Shown here: positions 27,101-36,763 of the stretch, in pieces
Position numbering within the stretch: the stretch's first letter is position 1
How the letters are laid out: every line of letters starts with the position of its first letter
Notes under the pieces: model-generated
Database searches by the model: none
The model's input: the letters and a program-made list of their open reading frames with translations, nothing else
What the model was told of the DNA's origin: nothing
Made by a program: the position numbers and the translations under genes
Source of the DNA: Porphyromonas sp. oral taxon 278 str. W7784
Lineage (GTDB): Bacteria > Bacteroidota > Bacteroidia > Bacteroidales > Porphyromonadaceae
NCBI RefSeq assembly: GCF_000467855.2
Contig: NZ_KI259221.1
Location: 60,339-124,007 of the forward strand
Reading direction: 5' to 3'
DNA: 63,669 nt

Positions 27101-30100
27101 TCAATGACCTCCTTGCTCTTGTTGATGTCGGGAATGGTGTTGTGTAGGGCATGCTTCAGTAGGTGTAGCCCGTCGTATCGACGGAATTCCCCTTGTACGG
27201 CGTATTTATGCCAGATGTTACCATTCTTCCGATCACAAGTGATGGTATACTCATCCATGTTGGCGTGATATGCCACACGGATCTCTGTGCCGAAGAAGTC
27301 GGAAGCAAACTCGCCATACACAGCTGCTGGTATCCAGCGCTCCCCGAGGTTGAAGTCCAGGTCGGCAAAGGGGATAGGCCTTGGGCGTGCTGCCATAAGA
27401 GCCGCCAAACTCTTTTCCCCTCCTTCGTGGTCGGGGTGGTCAAGGAGCCACGAGGCAAGCCTATCAGCTTTCTCGATTACGTTGCCCGAGATGAACTTAT
27501 CGGCTACCTCATAGCCACCTACCTCAGGATTGTAGTAGATACGTCCCTCGAGGACAGAGATGATGTCACTCTCCTCCATCTCGGGAAGTAGCGAAGCCAT
27601 GTAGGAGAGTTCCACACTTCCGTACTTGTTGAGCGAGGCTCCTAGAGCTTCGATCGGGTCGGAAGCTATCGAAAGTTCGGCGGAGGAGAAGGCTGTCGGA
27701 TGATCGAAGATATCTGCTTTGACGAAGTGCCCATCGATAGACCGCTCAAGAAAGAGCATCTCTAGCCCCGTGGCATCCATCTTGATGACGTCCGTATTGG
27801 CTTTCTTGTTCAGCTCCCCCCAGCGAGCGACGTAGGCATCGTAGAGCCGGTTGAGCTTCTCCCGTTCCTCTTTGTCCTCGGCATGGTTGGTGGCCTCATA
27901 GTCATAGAGCCGGTGGTAGCTCTCGCGGATCTCTATGTAGGCTCTTAGGCGAGTAAGTTGAGCTAGAGGGAGATCCATGGGGTGAAAGGTTGGTCGCCTC
28001 TTGAGGTCAGAGAGGTAGCCTACCTGTCCTTTCTGCGCGACGATCGAGCCATCGCGAAGGTGGCTGTCGGGAGCGGAGAGGAAGGGGCGAGGAGATGTGT
28101 CAAAGACCTCCCGATACTCGGTTGTGGGGACCACCTGGCCTTGTCCCGCTTCATCTGTGAAGTCGAAGAGAGAAGCCTCTTGGAGCGTATCGCGAGCAGG
28201 CTGCTTACGCCTGCGGGATGTTTGGGTCTTAGTTTCCGTATGAGCCTTCTGTGAGGAGGGGCTATGCTTTGGGGTATTAGCCTTGAGTTCGGCACTCACC
28301 CGCCCTACTTCCAGAGTCCAGAGGGTGTATTCTTCTGGGGCAAAGAGTAGCTCCTCCTGCTCGTGGCTTGCCTGCATGATGGGGTGATGATCGTCATCAA
28401 AGTACACGGTCTGCCCATTCATCTCTCGGGGAGCTTCCATGTCGGGTCGTCGCTCAGGCGCTTCATACTGACGAAACAGGGTGAGTGCAGGGACTCCCTC
28501 AGGAGCAATTTCTTCCTTAGAGAGTGTCCTTTGTTCCTTGTCTAGCTCCTCTGTCGGGTTCTCTTCAGCCTGTAGAGCTTCCTTAGTAAAGTGCCCTTGT
28601 ACGAGCTCTTCCAGCTCTTCTATCTGATGGAGCTTAGTGGGAGAGAAGTAGAGGTCTCGCTCGATGCGTAGCCCTCTTACCTGGACCTCTTCCATCTCAT
28701 CGATCGAGATGTTCCCGAGCTCCCATCCATAGCCCATGGTAACTGCCCCAAAGCCGATACGCTCCTTGGGGTCGTACTCAAGGAGGTAGGCGGTGTAAGC
28801 TCCAGCGGGGAAGAAGTAGCGAGCATAGGCGGTACGATCACCGAGGAGTTCTTTCTCTGTCGTGTAGAGCCGGGGGAGGCTCTTCTCGATAGATTTAGGC
28901 ATCAGCTTAAAGGCATCGTCTCTTTCTTTGTCTTTCTTCTGAGCCTCCTTCTGCGGGGATCCTACGGTCACTCCGAGAGCGAGTAGCTTCTTCTCGGCTT
29001 CTGCTTGGCGCTCTTCTTCAGTCGTTGCTACTCCTGTTTTGTAGAGCTTTCGATCGAAGTGCTGTGCTACATCCTGAGCAAGCTGTATCCGTAGACTATC
29101 AGCCATCTCGTCTATGCCCCCATCAAATTGGTATATCCAGGCTGCTTTCCCGTAGGGGTTGGTTCCCATGGTTCGCTCGGTCGCGATCGTATGCGAGCGG
29201 ATCTCTTCCCATGGGCTCTCAAAAAGTGAGTTGTGGGTGAAGGCTATGGAGAAGCCATCGCCACTGGGCACAGCTGCAGTACGTACGAAGCGCTCTTCTT
29301 CACCAGGCGTTATCCCCTTGCCCGTTTGCTTTTGCAGGACGATGAGGTCGCTGCCGACCTCGGTCCCGGCATGCTCTGAGAACATGCCTGAGGGTAGGCG
29401 AATGGCTGAGATGAGTCGGCTCTGCTCCATCAGATAGCGTCGGAAGATCTCGTTGTACGGGGAATCAAGTAATCCCTGCGACGTGATGAACGCCAGGATG
29501 CCACCCTCTCGTAGGCTATCCAGCCCTTTGATGAAGAAGTAATTATGGATGGTGCGTGTCGCTTCCCGCTTGATGCTATCCTTCCCTTTGGAGTAGGTGC
29601 GATCATAGACCATGAAGTCGCCGAAGGGGATGTTGCTTGTGATGAGGTCATACCGGTCCGCCTCAGCGAGCTCGCCGAGGGACTCGAAAGGGGCTTGGCG
29701 AACAGTGACTTTGCTCTCTCCAAGGGGATGGAGTGCTTGGGCTATCCGAGCCGTGAGTAAGTCCTTCTCAAGTGCGTCGACACGGCGAGCATAAGGGGCA
29801 AAGGTATCGGCAAAGGCTCCTATCCCGGATGATGGATCTAGGCAAGAGCGGAACTCCACTCCCGTCGTGGCTAGGGCTGTGGCGATAGCGGAGACTATCC
29901 GCGTATCGGTATAGAAGGAGGTCAAGATACTTGCCTTGATGCTTTCCCAGTAGCGCTTGGCGACCAGAGCATCGGGAGCTTCTCGGTAGATGAGCTGCTT
30001 CAAGGCGCAGGTGGGCTTGAAGAGCTCTTGCTCGGACTTTGCCCAGTAGCGAATATCCTCGGGCTGGTCGGTGCGATTCAGTACGCATTTGAGCCCTCCG

Positions 30101-30228
30101 AAGCCTTGGTAGGCGCCAAGGATGACCCGCTCTTCTTCGGTGGCTAGCCTTTGTTCTTTCTCGAGGCGAAGGACGATACGAATCGCTTGGGTATTGGCCG
30201 CAAGTACGGCTTTCTTGTTGTAAGGCAT
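24142..30228 (-). CDS. Giant N6-methylase / SNF2-like helicase
   Basis: 2028 residues from the ATG at 30228 (the frame runs to 30279, but [16 protein letters not shown] is the usual start). N-terminal quarter: methyltransferase fold with [10 protein letters not shown] as motif IV. Middle: adaptor regions. C-terminal half: helicase with Walker [19 protein letters not shown] box [12 protein letters not shown], motif [13 protein letters not shown], and motifs [20 protein letters not shown] and [14 protein letters not shown]; then coiled-coil. Such fusion proteins are carried by many Bacteroidota conjugative elements, perhaps protecting incoming DNA; the function is not firmly known. Third gene of the minus operon after topB. 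Confidence 0.85.
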   Translation of the reverse strand: MPYNKKAVLAANTQAIRIVLRLEKEQRLATEEERVILGAYQGFGGLKCVLNRTDQPEDIRYWAKSEQELFKPTCALKQLIYREAPDALVAKRYWESIKASILTSFYTDTRIVSAIATALATTGVEFRSCLDPSSGIGAFADTFAPYARRVDALEKDLLTARIAQALHPLGESKVTVRQAPFESLGELAEADRYDLITSNIPFGDFMVYDRTYSKGKDSIKREATRTIHNYFFIKGLDSLREGGILAFITSQGLLDSPYNEIFRRYLMEQSRLISAIRLPSGMFSEHAGTEVGSDLIVLQKQTGKGITPGEEERFVRTAAVPSGDGFSIAFTHNSLFESPWEEIRSHTIATERTMGTNPYGKAAWIYQFDGGIDEMADSLRIQLAQDVAQHFDRKLYKTGVATTEEERQAEAEKKLLALGVTVGSPQKEAQKKDKERDDAFKLMPKSIEKSLPRLYTTEKELLGDRTAYARYFFPAGAYTAYLLEYDPKERIGFGAVTMGYGWELGNISIDEMEEVQVRGLRIERDLYFSPTKLHQIEELEELVQGHFTKEALQAEENPTEELDKEQRTLSKEEIAPEGVPALTLFRQYEAPERRPDMEAPREMNGQTVYFDDDHHPIMQASHEQEELLFAPEEYTLWTLEVGRVSAELKANTPKHSPSSQKAHTETKTQTSRRRKQPARDTLQEASLFDFTDEAGQGQVVPTTEYREVFDTSPRPFLSAPDSHLRDGSIVAQKGQVGYLSDLKRRPTFHPMDLPLAQLTRLRAYIEIRESYHRLYDYEATNHAEDKEEREKLNRLYDAYVARWGELNKKANTDVIKMDATGLEMLFLERSIDGHFVKADIFDHPTAFSSAELSIASDPIEALGASLNKYGSVELSYMASLLPEMEESDIISVLEGRIYYNPEVGGYEVADKFISGNVIEKADRLASWLLDHPDHEGGEKSLAALMAARPRPIPFADLDFNLGERWIPAAVYGEFASDFFGTEIRVAYHANMDEYTITCDRKNGNIWHKYAVQGEFRRYDGLHLLKHALHNTIPDINKSKEVIDPSSGETKSIKVRDGEKIQQANSKIEEIRQAFVDWLTRRPETFKEQLTDRYNELFNCFVRPSFDGAHQSFPDLDLKRLGIPDLYKSQKDAVWMLKTNGGGICDHEVGAGKTLIMCTAAYEMKRLGLANKPMIIGLKANVFDIADTFRKAYPNARILYPGKDDFTKQNRQRIFADIKNNDWDCIILTHEQFGMIPQALEIQEAILQKEMDSVEENLDVLRREGKDISRGMLKGLEKRKQTLEVKLRDIQDSISERKDDAVDFKMMGIDHLFVDESHQFKNLMFNTRHDRVSGLGNPDGSQRALNLLFAIRTIQERSGKDLGATFLSGTTISNSLTELYLLFKYLRPQALEKQGINSFDAWAAVFAKKSTDYEFSITNEIIQKERFRTFIKVPELAAFYAEICDFRTAKDIGIDRPDKNEILHNIPPTPEQEDFIKRLMEFAKTGNATVLGREPLSEREEKAKMLIATDYARKMSLDLRMIDPAYEDHVDNKASHCAKMLVNYYQKFDVQKGTQFVFSDLGTYKAGEWNVYSEIKRKLVEDYHIPSHEIRFIQECKNERAKKAMVEAMNRGEIRIIFGSTSMLGTGVNAQQRAVAIHHLDTPWRPSDLEQRNGRAVRKGNQVAKECANNKVDVIIYAVERSLDSYKFNLLHNKQLFINQLKSNTLGARTIDEGAMDEESGMNFSEYVAVLSGNTDLLEKAKLDKKITALESERKNFMRERDSAAGKLSELQHSVEFHASRVAEAKHDLAQFEARVVRDSEGNAINKLSINGVSDTHDIKAVAARLQEIAEKARTNGEHHKIGTIYGFDIFVKTESSAKDLFQSSVNRFFVKGEGSIYYTHNNGKLASDPKLAYQNFLSALERIPKVMATHEKERARAAQDIEIYKAMASGQWNKEDELRSLKAQAAELDRKIALTLAPVEEAEAAGEEMKQKENVQQQPNGGDNTRPISTERLATPEESSSLTRPTASRPDEKEEAVSKGVFAKPKIR

Positions 30229-30292
30229 AGCTGAGTTTGTGCTTCTGAGGGGGATTCTAGAGGTCGTCCGGAAAGTCACTAAAGTTCCGCCG

Positions 30293-30332
30293 AAAAGTGG
30301 CTAATCTTTTGCCCAAAAGATTAGCCACTTTT
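30293..30332. terminator. Strong hairpin between topB and the helicase
   Basis: 18-bp perfect arms AAAAGTGGCTAATCTTTT (30293-30310) and complement (30315-30332), with A/T-runs at both outer edges. It lies inside a same-strand operon, so it probably lowers helicase expression or separates transcripts. Confidence 0.7.
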
Positions 30333-30364
30333 TCTCGATTGATACGGTACTTTCCCGAGGAAGA

Positions 30365-32446
30365 TTAGCGACTTCTTTGAGGACTACCCTTGGAGGCGAA
30401 TTCAAAGGCCGTTGAGCCATCTTCCCGGAGGGTGATATGGGCATTGAACTTCTTGCCTGCCTTGTTCTGAAAGCCTTTGACAAGGCTGGTCCGTCTACTG
30501 GTAAGGAGCTCCTTGATGTGTGCTTCTGTGAGCTTTACCCCGCAGATCTCTCGGAAGATGTGGAAGCCACACGCCTCGTTGCGACACTTGATGATCTTGG
30601 CAAAGATGCCCACGGAGTCCTGGGCGCAGAGCGGACAGCGATAGGAAGGATAAGCTGGAGCTTCAGTCTGCAGGGCCAGGAGCTTGTGACAGATGTCTGT
30701 GGTGTAGCTTCTGATACGGAGAGCGAAGTCCTCGGCAGAAGCTTTCCCCGCCTCGATAGCTGAGAGGGAGAGCTCCCAGTTGGCCGTGAGTTCGGCATTG
30801 GCTAGTTCCTGGTCCTTGACGAGCTGATAGATGGACAGCCCTTTCTCTGTGGGGATGAGCGTCTTCTTTTCCCGACGGATGAGTTCGCGTAGAATGAGTG
30901 TCTCGATGATGCTTGCTCGAGTAGCGGGTGTCCCGAGCCCGCACTCAGCAATCGCCTTGCGACTCTCGGCATCGGTCAGCTCCCGCCCAGCATGCTCCAT
31001 GGCGGAGAGCAGGGAGGCTTCGGTAAACAAAGGCTTGGGCTTAGTCTGATGCTCCGTGATCTCAGTGTGACGAAGGGGTAAGCGCTCCCCTTCGGCGAGC
31101 ATGGGGAGTTGTTCGAGGAGCTCGTCCTCGTCGTCTGTTGCCTCCGCTTTGTCCTTTCCTCCGTCTTGCGAATAAGCTCTCCAGCCCAGCGATAGTCTAC
31201 GGGTAGCCCGCCAGCTGTAGTGGTAGGTCCCGTCGCTCAGCTCCGCCTGCATGCGCTCTTCTTCGCTGTTGGGAGCGAAGGCTTCGATGAAGCGGCTTCG
31301 AATCATCTGATAGATCGTCGCCTCCTCTGGGGATAGTCCCTCGGGGGACTCACCTGTAGGGAGGAGGGCATGATGGTCGGTCACCCGATGATCATCGACA
31401 GCATGTCGATTAAGCGCTTGGCTAAGTGTGACACCAAGCTGATGGAGTAGCGTGGGGATCGTCTCGAAGACATCTTCGCTGATGTAGCGACTCCCGGTGC
31501 GGGGGTAGCTTATGATCTTCTTCTCATAGAGCGCTTGGGCTAGCGACAGGGTCTTGTCGGCCGAAAAGCCGTGCTTGCGGTTGGCCTCTTTCTGAAGCGT
31601 GGTGAGGTCAAAGAGGAGCGGAGGTGGGGTCTCGGTGCACTTCCGATCGACCGATAGGACCATCAGATGAGGCTGACTACTTAGCTCGCTTAGGGCGCTT
31701 TGTGCTGCATCCTTCTCCTCGAAGTGCTCTTGACAAAGCGCCTTGAGGAGGATACCGTCTTGCTCAATCGTGGCATGGAGCTTCCAGTAGAGGCGGGATG
31801 AGAAGCCTTGGTGCTCTAAGAAGCGACGACATACCAGGGCAAGTGTCGGGGTCTGTACGCGACCCAGAGAATAGGCACCACGGCGAGCTATCGAGAGCGC
31901 TCGGCTGGCATTGATGCCGACGAGCCAGTCGGCTTCGCTACGAGCTTTGCCTGCCAGATAGAGTGCATCATACTGCTCCCCGGGTTTGAGCTTGGCGAGC
32001 CCCTCCTGAATCGCCTTGTCGGTGAGGGAGGAGATCCATAACCGTTGGAAGGGCTTTCGGCAGGCGAGGTAGCTGTAGATGTAGCGGAAGATAAGCTCTC
32101 CTTCTCTTCCTGCGTCGGTAGCGACGATGATCTGCTCGGCGCGCTCGAAGCAGGAGCGGATCACCTTCAGCTGTTTGAGAGCTGTTGGGTCGTCTTCGAA
32201 GGCTTTCCCCTTGCGGATTTGTCGAACGATGAGCTGAAAGGGCTGCGGGAGGATGGGGAGTTCGTCGGCCTTGTATGTCCCGAGTCCGTAGTGTTCGGGC
32301 AGGGCTAGGGTGATGAGGTGACCGAATGCCCAAGTGACGAGGTAGCCCTTGCCTTCGATGAAGCCGTCTTGTGGGTGTGTAGCCCCGACGATGCGGGCAA
32401 TATCACGAGCTACAGAGGGTTTTTCTGCGATGATACAGGTCGTCAT
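30365..32446 (-). CDS. topB: DNA topoisomerase III
   Basis: 693 residues, type IA. Toprim: MTTCIIAEKPSVARDIA at the start and ATDAGREGELIF with the metal-binding acidic residues. Active site Tyr in ISYPRTGSRYI. C-terminal part has a zinc-ribbon remnant (CPLC, then CRNEACGFHIF). Element-borne topoisomerases resolve replication or transfer intermediates. Lies 24 bp after the DUF3945 gene; the helicase gene follows after a strong hairpin. Confidence 0.92.
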   Translation of the reverse strand: MTTCIIAEKPSVARDIARIVGATHPQDGFIEGKGYLVTWAFGHLITLALPEHYGLGTYKADELPILPQPFQLIVRQIRKGKAFEDDPTALKQLKVIRSCFERAEQIIVATDAGREGELIFRYIYSYLACRKPFQRLWISSLTDKAIQEGLAKLKPGEQYDALYLAGKARSEADWLVGINASRALSIARRGAYSLGRVQTPTLALVCRRFLEHQGFSSRLYWKLHATIEQDGILLKALCQEHFEEKDAAQSALSELSSQPHLMVLSVDRKCTETPPPLLFDLTTLQKEANRKHGFSADKTLSLAQALYEKKIISYPRTGSRYISEDVFETIPTLLHQLGVTLSQALNRHAVDDHRVTDHHALLPTGESPEGLSPEEATIYQMIRSRFIEAFAPNSEEERMQAELSDGTYHYSWRATRRLSLGWRAYSQDGGKDKAEATDDEDELLEQLPMLAEGERLPLRHTEITEHQTKPKPLFTEASLLSAMEHAGRELTDAESRKAIAECGLGTPATRASIIETLILRELIRREKKTLIPTEKGLSIYQLVKDQELANAELTANWELSLSAIEAGKASAEDFALRIRSYTTDICHKLLALQTEAPAYPSYRCPLCAQDSVGIFAKIIKCRNEACGFHIFREICGVKLTEAHIKELLTSRRTSLVKGFQNKAGKKFNAHITLREDGSTAFEFASKGSPQRSR

Positions 32447-32470
32447 GGTCTTGTGTCTTTGCTGTCATCC

Positions 32471-33871
32471 TTAGAGCTTACGTCCACGACGAGCCTTACG
32501 CTCTTGCTTCTGCTTCTGATCGGATGTGGGTTCTGTTTGCTCAGACTTGAGGGGCTCTTTGAGGTGCTTGGTCGCTTCGTTGGTTTTGCCTTCGTTGTTC
32601 ACTGCTACTTGGGTCTTGTGTCCTTCGGCTACGGCTTCGACTTCCTGCTTCCCTTGCTTCTTCTCGGGGTTGTACTTGAAGAAGCGGGGGCGGCTCTGTT
32701 CCTTATCCATGCGGACGTAGGCGTTGAAGTGTTTGCCTTCCTTGTCGACCATGTTCTTAAGGTAGAGGGTGCGTCCCGAGTCAAGAGCCTCGCGCTGCTT
32801 CTCGGTCAGCTCAAGTCCACAGAGCTTACGGGGAGCGCCCTGGCTTTGCCCTGGGGAGAGAGACTGTTCCTGGCGCTCCCGGAGGCTCTTGCTGTCGCCG
32901 AAGATGAACTCGATGCCCTTCTTATCGGCATTGACTTGGAGCGTAGCGTCGAAGGACTTGCCGTTCTTGGAAGTCATACCCTCTACTTTGACCGCCTTAC
33001 CTTCGACGAGGTCCTTGTACTGCTGGTCAGAGAGCGTCACCCCTTTAATTTCCTTGGGGATGGATACTCGGTCAGCACGTAAGGCGAGCAGCTCGTTGGT
33101 CTGTGGGTCGATGGATACGTAGGCGTCGAAGAGCTCTCCCTGCTTGGTGACGACTTCGATGGTCTTGCCTAGGTTGCCTGTCTTGAGGAGCTGTGCCTTA
33201 TCCTCGGGGCTGAACTTGTAGCCCATGTAGGGGAAGTCAAGCTGGGGCTCCTTGCGCATGGCATGAACGGCAAGACCGATGTTGCCATCATCGTCGGTAC
33301 GGAACGCTAGGCGTGCCTCGGTGTAGATCGAGCTATTGCCGTAGGGTACTGCGATGGGGAGGAGGTCGCTCTTCTGCCAGGAGAGCATCTTTTCGAGCGC
33401 TCCACTGGCTTCGAGCTTCTCGCGACTGAGGCCAAGATCCTCGAGCATACGCCAGTCGATCTTCTCGGGATCGATAGCGGTAGTACGCTTCTGCATGGGA
33501 AGGAAGTCCTCGAAGGACACTTGCTGTGCTTTGATGAGCTCTTCGGAGGCAGGATGGTGCCGATTCTGCAAAGAGGAGCGAAGGCTCTCTACACCTTGCT
33601 CGACGTTGCTTGCAAGGACCTTGTAGAGTCCGAAGCGAGTTGGGTCGTTGAACTGCTTGAGGAAGTTCTTCATGAAGTTCTTCAGCAGCCCGTCTTGGTT
33701 ATTGAACTTGAGGAAGCTACTCTGATTGGTAGCCTCGGCGGCGGTCGTCTTGAGCTCGCCCTCTTCGTTGATGTCCGAGATGATGGAGAGTTTGCCTACC
33801 TCGGATGCATTCTGGACCTCTGTACGGTCCTCTAGGACCAGTACGTAGTCCTCTGTGTGGTTGTTGTCCAT
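32471..33871 (-). CDS. DUF4099/DUF3945 domain protein
   Basis: 466 residues. The N-terminal region is acidic and resembles DUF4099 (TAIDPEKIDWRMLEDLGLSREKLEASGALE). Three or more repeats of about 55 residues follow, each with a GKxxxLxxMVxxxGKxFxAxVxxD pattern (for example LYLKNMVDKEGKHFNAYVRMD), typical of DUF3945. C-terminus is Lys/Gln-rich. Function unknown; it is regularly found upstream of topB in Bacteroidota conjugative elements, as here. First gene of the operon. Confidence 0.82.
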   Translation of the reverse strand: MDNNHTEDYVLVLEDRTEVQNASEVGKLSIISDINEEGELKTTAAEATNQSSFLKFNNQDGLLKNFMKNFLKQFNDPTRFGLYKVLASNVEQGVESLRSSLQNRHHPASEELIKAQQVSFEDFLPMQKRTTAIDPEKIDWRMLEDLGLSREKLEASGALEKMLSWQKSDLLPIAVPYGNSSIYTEARLAFRTDDDGNIGLAVHAMRKEPQLDFPYMGYKFSPEDKAQLLKTGNLGKTIEVVTKQGELFDAYVSIDPQTNELLALRADRVSIPKEIKGVTLSDQQYKDLVEGKAVKVEGMTSKNGKSFDATLQVNADKKGIEFIFGDSKSLRERQEQSLSPGQSQGAPRKLCGLELTEKQREALDSGRTLYLKNMVDKEGKHFNAYVRMDKEQSRPRFFKYNPEKKQGKQEVEAVAEGHKTQVAVNNEGKTNEATKHLKEPLKSEQTEPTSDQKQKQERKARRGRKL

Positions 33872-34179
33872 AATGATGCCAATAGTTTGATATATAGTAC
33901 TATGTAAGGCAAAGATAAGGGCAGGTGTTATGCCCTATATTAAATGAGGATAAGGCTGGAAAAAGTAGGAAGAAGCAGGAACTCGAGAGGACTAAAAGAA
34001 TAATTTATTATATACTCGGCTCTAATGCTTATCTTTGATGTATTGGTACTATAGACAAGGAAAACCGCTCTGTGATAGTAACCCGTAAATTGAAGTCGCT
34101 TTAGCTGAAGAGGAATTGACAAGCGGATAACTAGCAAATAGGAAGTGTTGCAATAAGCATACTATGGCACGTATATACG
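33872..34179. other. Intergenic, promoter-like box
   Basis: AT-rich 308 bp between divergent genes. A minus-strand TATCTTTG (33910-33917) can serve as -7 element for the DUF3945-topB-helicase operon; no good TTG partner is seen. Nothing else recognised. Confidence 0.4.
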
Positions 34180-34608
34180 ATGAATATAGATCTAAAGTTT
34201 GAGCAGGGGCTCAGAAATATAATGGAGTCCCCCAGTGTGAAGCGAGTCGATTTTTGTGTTGGATATTTCAACCTAAGGGGCTGGAAACTCATCATTGATC
34301 AGGTCGATAATCTTCCTGGAGATTATGTTGAAGAAGGTAATGATGATATGTTTCGCACTTGTCGTTTACTCATCGGGATGCATCACCACAATGAAGATTA
34401 TATTCGTCGTCTTTATGGCCAGGATGGTACTCTACCTGATGCTAATATGGTGAAAAAGTCAAAGTTGCAGATAGCTATAGATTTTCGCAAACAATTACTG
34501 CTCGGGCTACCCACAAAACAGGACGAGTGGACATTGCGTCGCTTATCAGCGCAACTTAAAGAGGGAAAGGTCGCTGTAAAACGATACCTCGTGTTCAACC
34601 CGAATTAA
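34180..34608 (+). pseudogene. N-terminal fragment of a PLD-domain helicase
   Basis: 142 residues: FEQGLRNIMESPSVKRVDFCVGYFNLRGWKLI is the start of the phospholipase-D-like domain found at the N-terminus of large helicase-related (DEAD/SNF2) defence-type proteins of about 1000 residues. The frame ends in VAVKRYLVFNPN, unlike relatives, about where the HxK active site should follow. The broken ISAs1 transposase begins 66 bp further on, so an insertion or deletion most likely removed the rest. Confidence 0.6.
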
Positions 34609-34674
34609 GCTCTTCAACATCGGCGATCTCTGGGCAACGGCATCGGTAAGATTGCCCTCTGCAGGGAGGATTTT

Positions 34675-35363
34675 CTAGCTCCTTTTGTCAATGCGTCCGT
34701 GTCCCTTCACCTGCTCCAAGTGTCGCTTGTGCAGCTGTCGTGTGGAGAAAGCATCTGTGGCATCTTCAAAGAGATGGCGCTGATTACCCTTGAGCGCAAG
34801 GACAAAATCACCCTTCTTCTTGACGTTCTGCTCGGCTATTTCTACCTGTGTACCCATGGCATCCATCGTAACAACCGCCCCCTCAAGGGCAAGTTTATCA
34901 AGGAGCTTGGGTACACAGGTGATTTCATTACTCTTCTCACCTACAGCTTCTTGCGCAATGCTCAAAGAGTGCTCATTGACCCAAGCGGAGAGGATGTAGC
35001 TACTTTCTCCGTGCCCTCGAGGATTAGTTCCACGCATTTTCTTGCCATCGATGGCGATGTGCAATCCAGATAAATCTTTGATAATCTGAGAAGTGTACAC
35101 CTCCAGGCAAGCGGAAATCTCATCGGAATGTACGGCTTGCATAACGCGCTCGAAGGTGTCTTCGCTGGGGCAACCATTGGGTAATTTGAGCAGAGGTTTG
35201 AACTCTTCTCCTCGGTGGCGACACAGCTGATATATATCGCTATAATCCTCGCCAATAAAGAGATAAGCAATGAGGGCGACCATGAGGATGTCACTGAGTT
35301 TGTGCTTGCAACGTCCGACGACACGTGTGTCGTGGACGGATGAGAAGTAAGGGGGGGGGCCAT
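34675..35363 (-). pseudogene. Truncated ISAs1-family transposase with poly-C tract
   Basis: Main frame 35283-34675 (202 residues): LMVALIAYLFIGEDYSDIYQLC, LHIAIDGKKMRGT with the first catalytic Asp, GAVVTMDAMGTQ with the second, and LALKGNQRHLFED. The frame stops after GHGRIDKRS; the third of the protein with the last acidic residue is missing. Upstream, in-frame sequence PYFSSVHDTRVVGRCKHKLSDIL is the normal N-terminus, but the ATG at 35363 is out of frame with it across nine C (35351-35359). Ten or seven C would join them. Dead as an element because of the 3' truncation. Confidence 0.75.
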
Positions 35364-35522
35364 TGGAAGTGAGGGTGATGCTTAACAGGACAAAGCTAAG
35401 GACAATTTTGATGCGGTTGCCCTGGGATAAAATGATAACTCAAGAAATATCCTTATCTTTCTGGCAAGTTGGGACGTATCTATGCTCCTCCTTTATAATC
35501 CAATCATTATTACCATAGCACT

Positions 35523-36287
35523 ATGGATGATGCTATAGCACAACAAGTACAGCTAGTTGCAGATATATCTCAGCAGGTATATCACGTGTACTACGTCCAA
35601 ACTAACATATTGGAAACATATAGTCCATATCCTCGGCTTGATGCCCCTTGCATGTTTTGTGATGCTCCATGTCACCAGAAATATAATTCTGGAACTCCTA
35701 AGATATGTCATGCGCTGCAAGATAGGATTGTTTTTCATCTGAAATTTTTTATATCCTTTCTTGAGAAGAAGAGTGCACTCAAGTCTTACCTTTATTCCTT
35801 CAATATCAGACACAATAAGTCACCTTATGGTGAACATACGATAAATTATAGAGCAAACGTCCTTCATGTAAAAGAGGAACACATTCTAACACTCCTAATA
35901 CGTTTAGACCTCGCAGCCAAAGATACTCCCCTTGAGAGTAATTATATCTTGGACAAATCAAGCCGAAAGATTTGCTTAACCTATCTAAAAAACGGAAAAA
36001 TTAAAGCTGAGAGCGACTGGCATAAGCAACCCAAACTTACACCTATAGAGCAAGAAGTTGTTATCCTTGCTTCTCAAAATTACTCCAGCCAAGAGATCGC
36101 TTCTATCCTGAATGACGAGGTTCAGACTATCGGAACAATTCGGAAGAGAATATTCGAAAAGCTAGGGGTTCATGGCATGCCTCAAGCAGTCATTTATTGT
36201 AAAGTACATGGTATCATAACCGTAGATAATGTGATGGAGTTAGAAAGAAAGAAGAGAAGAAAAACTTCGTCAAGAAAACACACATAA
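35523..36287 (+). CDS. LuxR-type regulator of the RiPP cluster
   Basis: 254 residues. C-terminal HTH_LuxR/GerE domain: KLTPIEQEVVILASQNYSSQEIASILNDEVQTIGTIRKRIFEKLGV. The N-terminal 180 residues are not recognised; they contain CMFCDAPCH and CHAL, four Cys/His positions that could bind a metal or sense redox, and no receiver domain with phospho-Asp. It ends at 36287, and the inverted repeat ACACCTAGTA..TATTAGGTGT begins with the next base and reaches into the precursor promoter. I infer that it activates the downstream peptide operon. Confidence 0.72.
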   Translation: MDDAIAQQVQLVADISQQVYHVYYVQTNILETYSPYPRLDAPCMFCDAPCHQKYNSGTPKICHALQDRIVFHLKFFISFLEKKSALKSYLYSFNIRHNKSPYGEHTINYRANVLHVKEEHILTLLIRLDLAAKDTPLESNYILDKSSRKICLTYLKNGKIKAESDWHKQPKLTPIEQEVVILASQNYSSQEIASILNDEVQTIGTIRKRIFEKLGVHGMPQAVIYCKVHGIITVDNVMELERKKRRKTSSRKHT

Positions 36288-36354
36288 ACACCTAGTAATC
36301 ACACAGTCATATCAATTTGTACCCTTAATAGGGTATTGTGAGGCTATTAGGTGT
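36288..36354. promoter_or_regulatory. Split inverted repeat overlapping precursor promoter
   Basis: ACACCTAGTA (36288-36297) and TATTAGGTGT (36345-36354), 9 of 10 complementary; the right half lies between the -33 and -7 elements. Inside is a smaller stem TACCC-TTAATA-GGGTA. It could be a two-site operator or an intrinsic stem ending the regulator mRNA. Confidence 0.5.
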
Positions 36355-36366
36355 GCTCTACTTTTG
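36336..36366 (+). promoter_or_regulatory. Promoter of the precursor peptide
   Basis: TTG 36336-36338, 20-bp spacer, TACTTTTG 36359-36366. Predicted leader is about 90 nt and contains the stem CCAACC-N7-GGTTGG (36403-36421). Confidence 0.6.
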
Positions 36367-36461
36367 TGACAAACAAAGGGAGATATGGTCGTCCTTGCTG
36401 TACCAACCATAGAGAGGTTGGAGGTAAACTGTCTAAAATCTTCCTAAACTATGGTTAGATC

Positions 36462-36650
36462 ATGGATATTAAGGAATTCTCAGAAGAAGCTCTACAGGCT
36501 ATAACAGGTGGAGCTGCCGGTACAGAGCCGTCATCTGGATGCTTTGGTCTGAGCAACTGTTGTAATGATGGTTGTGTGCACAAGAAAGACGAGAGCTCGA
36601 AGAAAGACGAGAGCTTGAAGAAGAAGAAGGATGATGAACAGGAAAGTTGA
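36462..36650 (+). CDS. RiPP precursor peptide, double-glycine leader
   Basis: 62 residues. Leader MDIKEFSEEALQAITGG (1-17) ends in a Gly-Gly site for a C39 peptidase. The predicted core has Cys at 27, 33, 34 and 38 (pattern C-x5-C-C-x3-C, within GCFGLSNCCNDGCVH), then a highly charged tail of KKDES repeats encoded by an imperfect 18-bp tandem repeat. The leader is short for this class. Its own promoter lies upstream, an attenuator-like hairpin downstream, and the maturase, outer-membrane protein and transporter follow on the same strand. The product is probably a secreted, cysteine-crosslinked peptide; bacteriocin or signal role is open. Confidence 0.75.
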   Translation: MDIKEFSEEALQAITGGAAGTEPSSGCFGLSNCCNDGCVHKKDESSKKDESLKKKKDDEQES

Positions 36651-36689
36651 ATAGCTCCGCCTTGCACCTGCATAGCTCAGGTTTTAGCA

Positions 36690-36728
36690 AAGGGGGGCGT
36701 GCACCCCATGAGGTGTTTCGTCCCCCTT
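36690..36728 (+). terminator. Attenuator-like hairpin after the precursor
   Basis: AAGGGGGGCG (36690-36699) pairs with CGTCCCCCTT (36719-36728), one mismatch, with a smaller CACC/GGTG stem inside and no clean T-run. It would give a high precursor-to-enzyme ratio, common in peptide clusters. Confidence 0.5.
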
Positions 36729-36763
36729 GCTTCCTGATTATAAATAAATCACTAAAACGAGAT

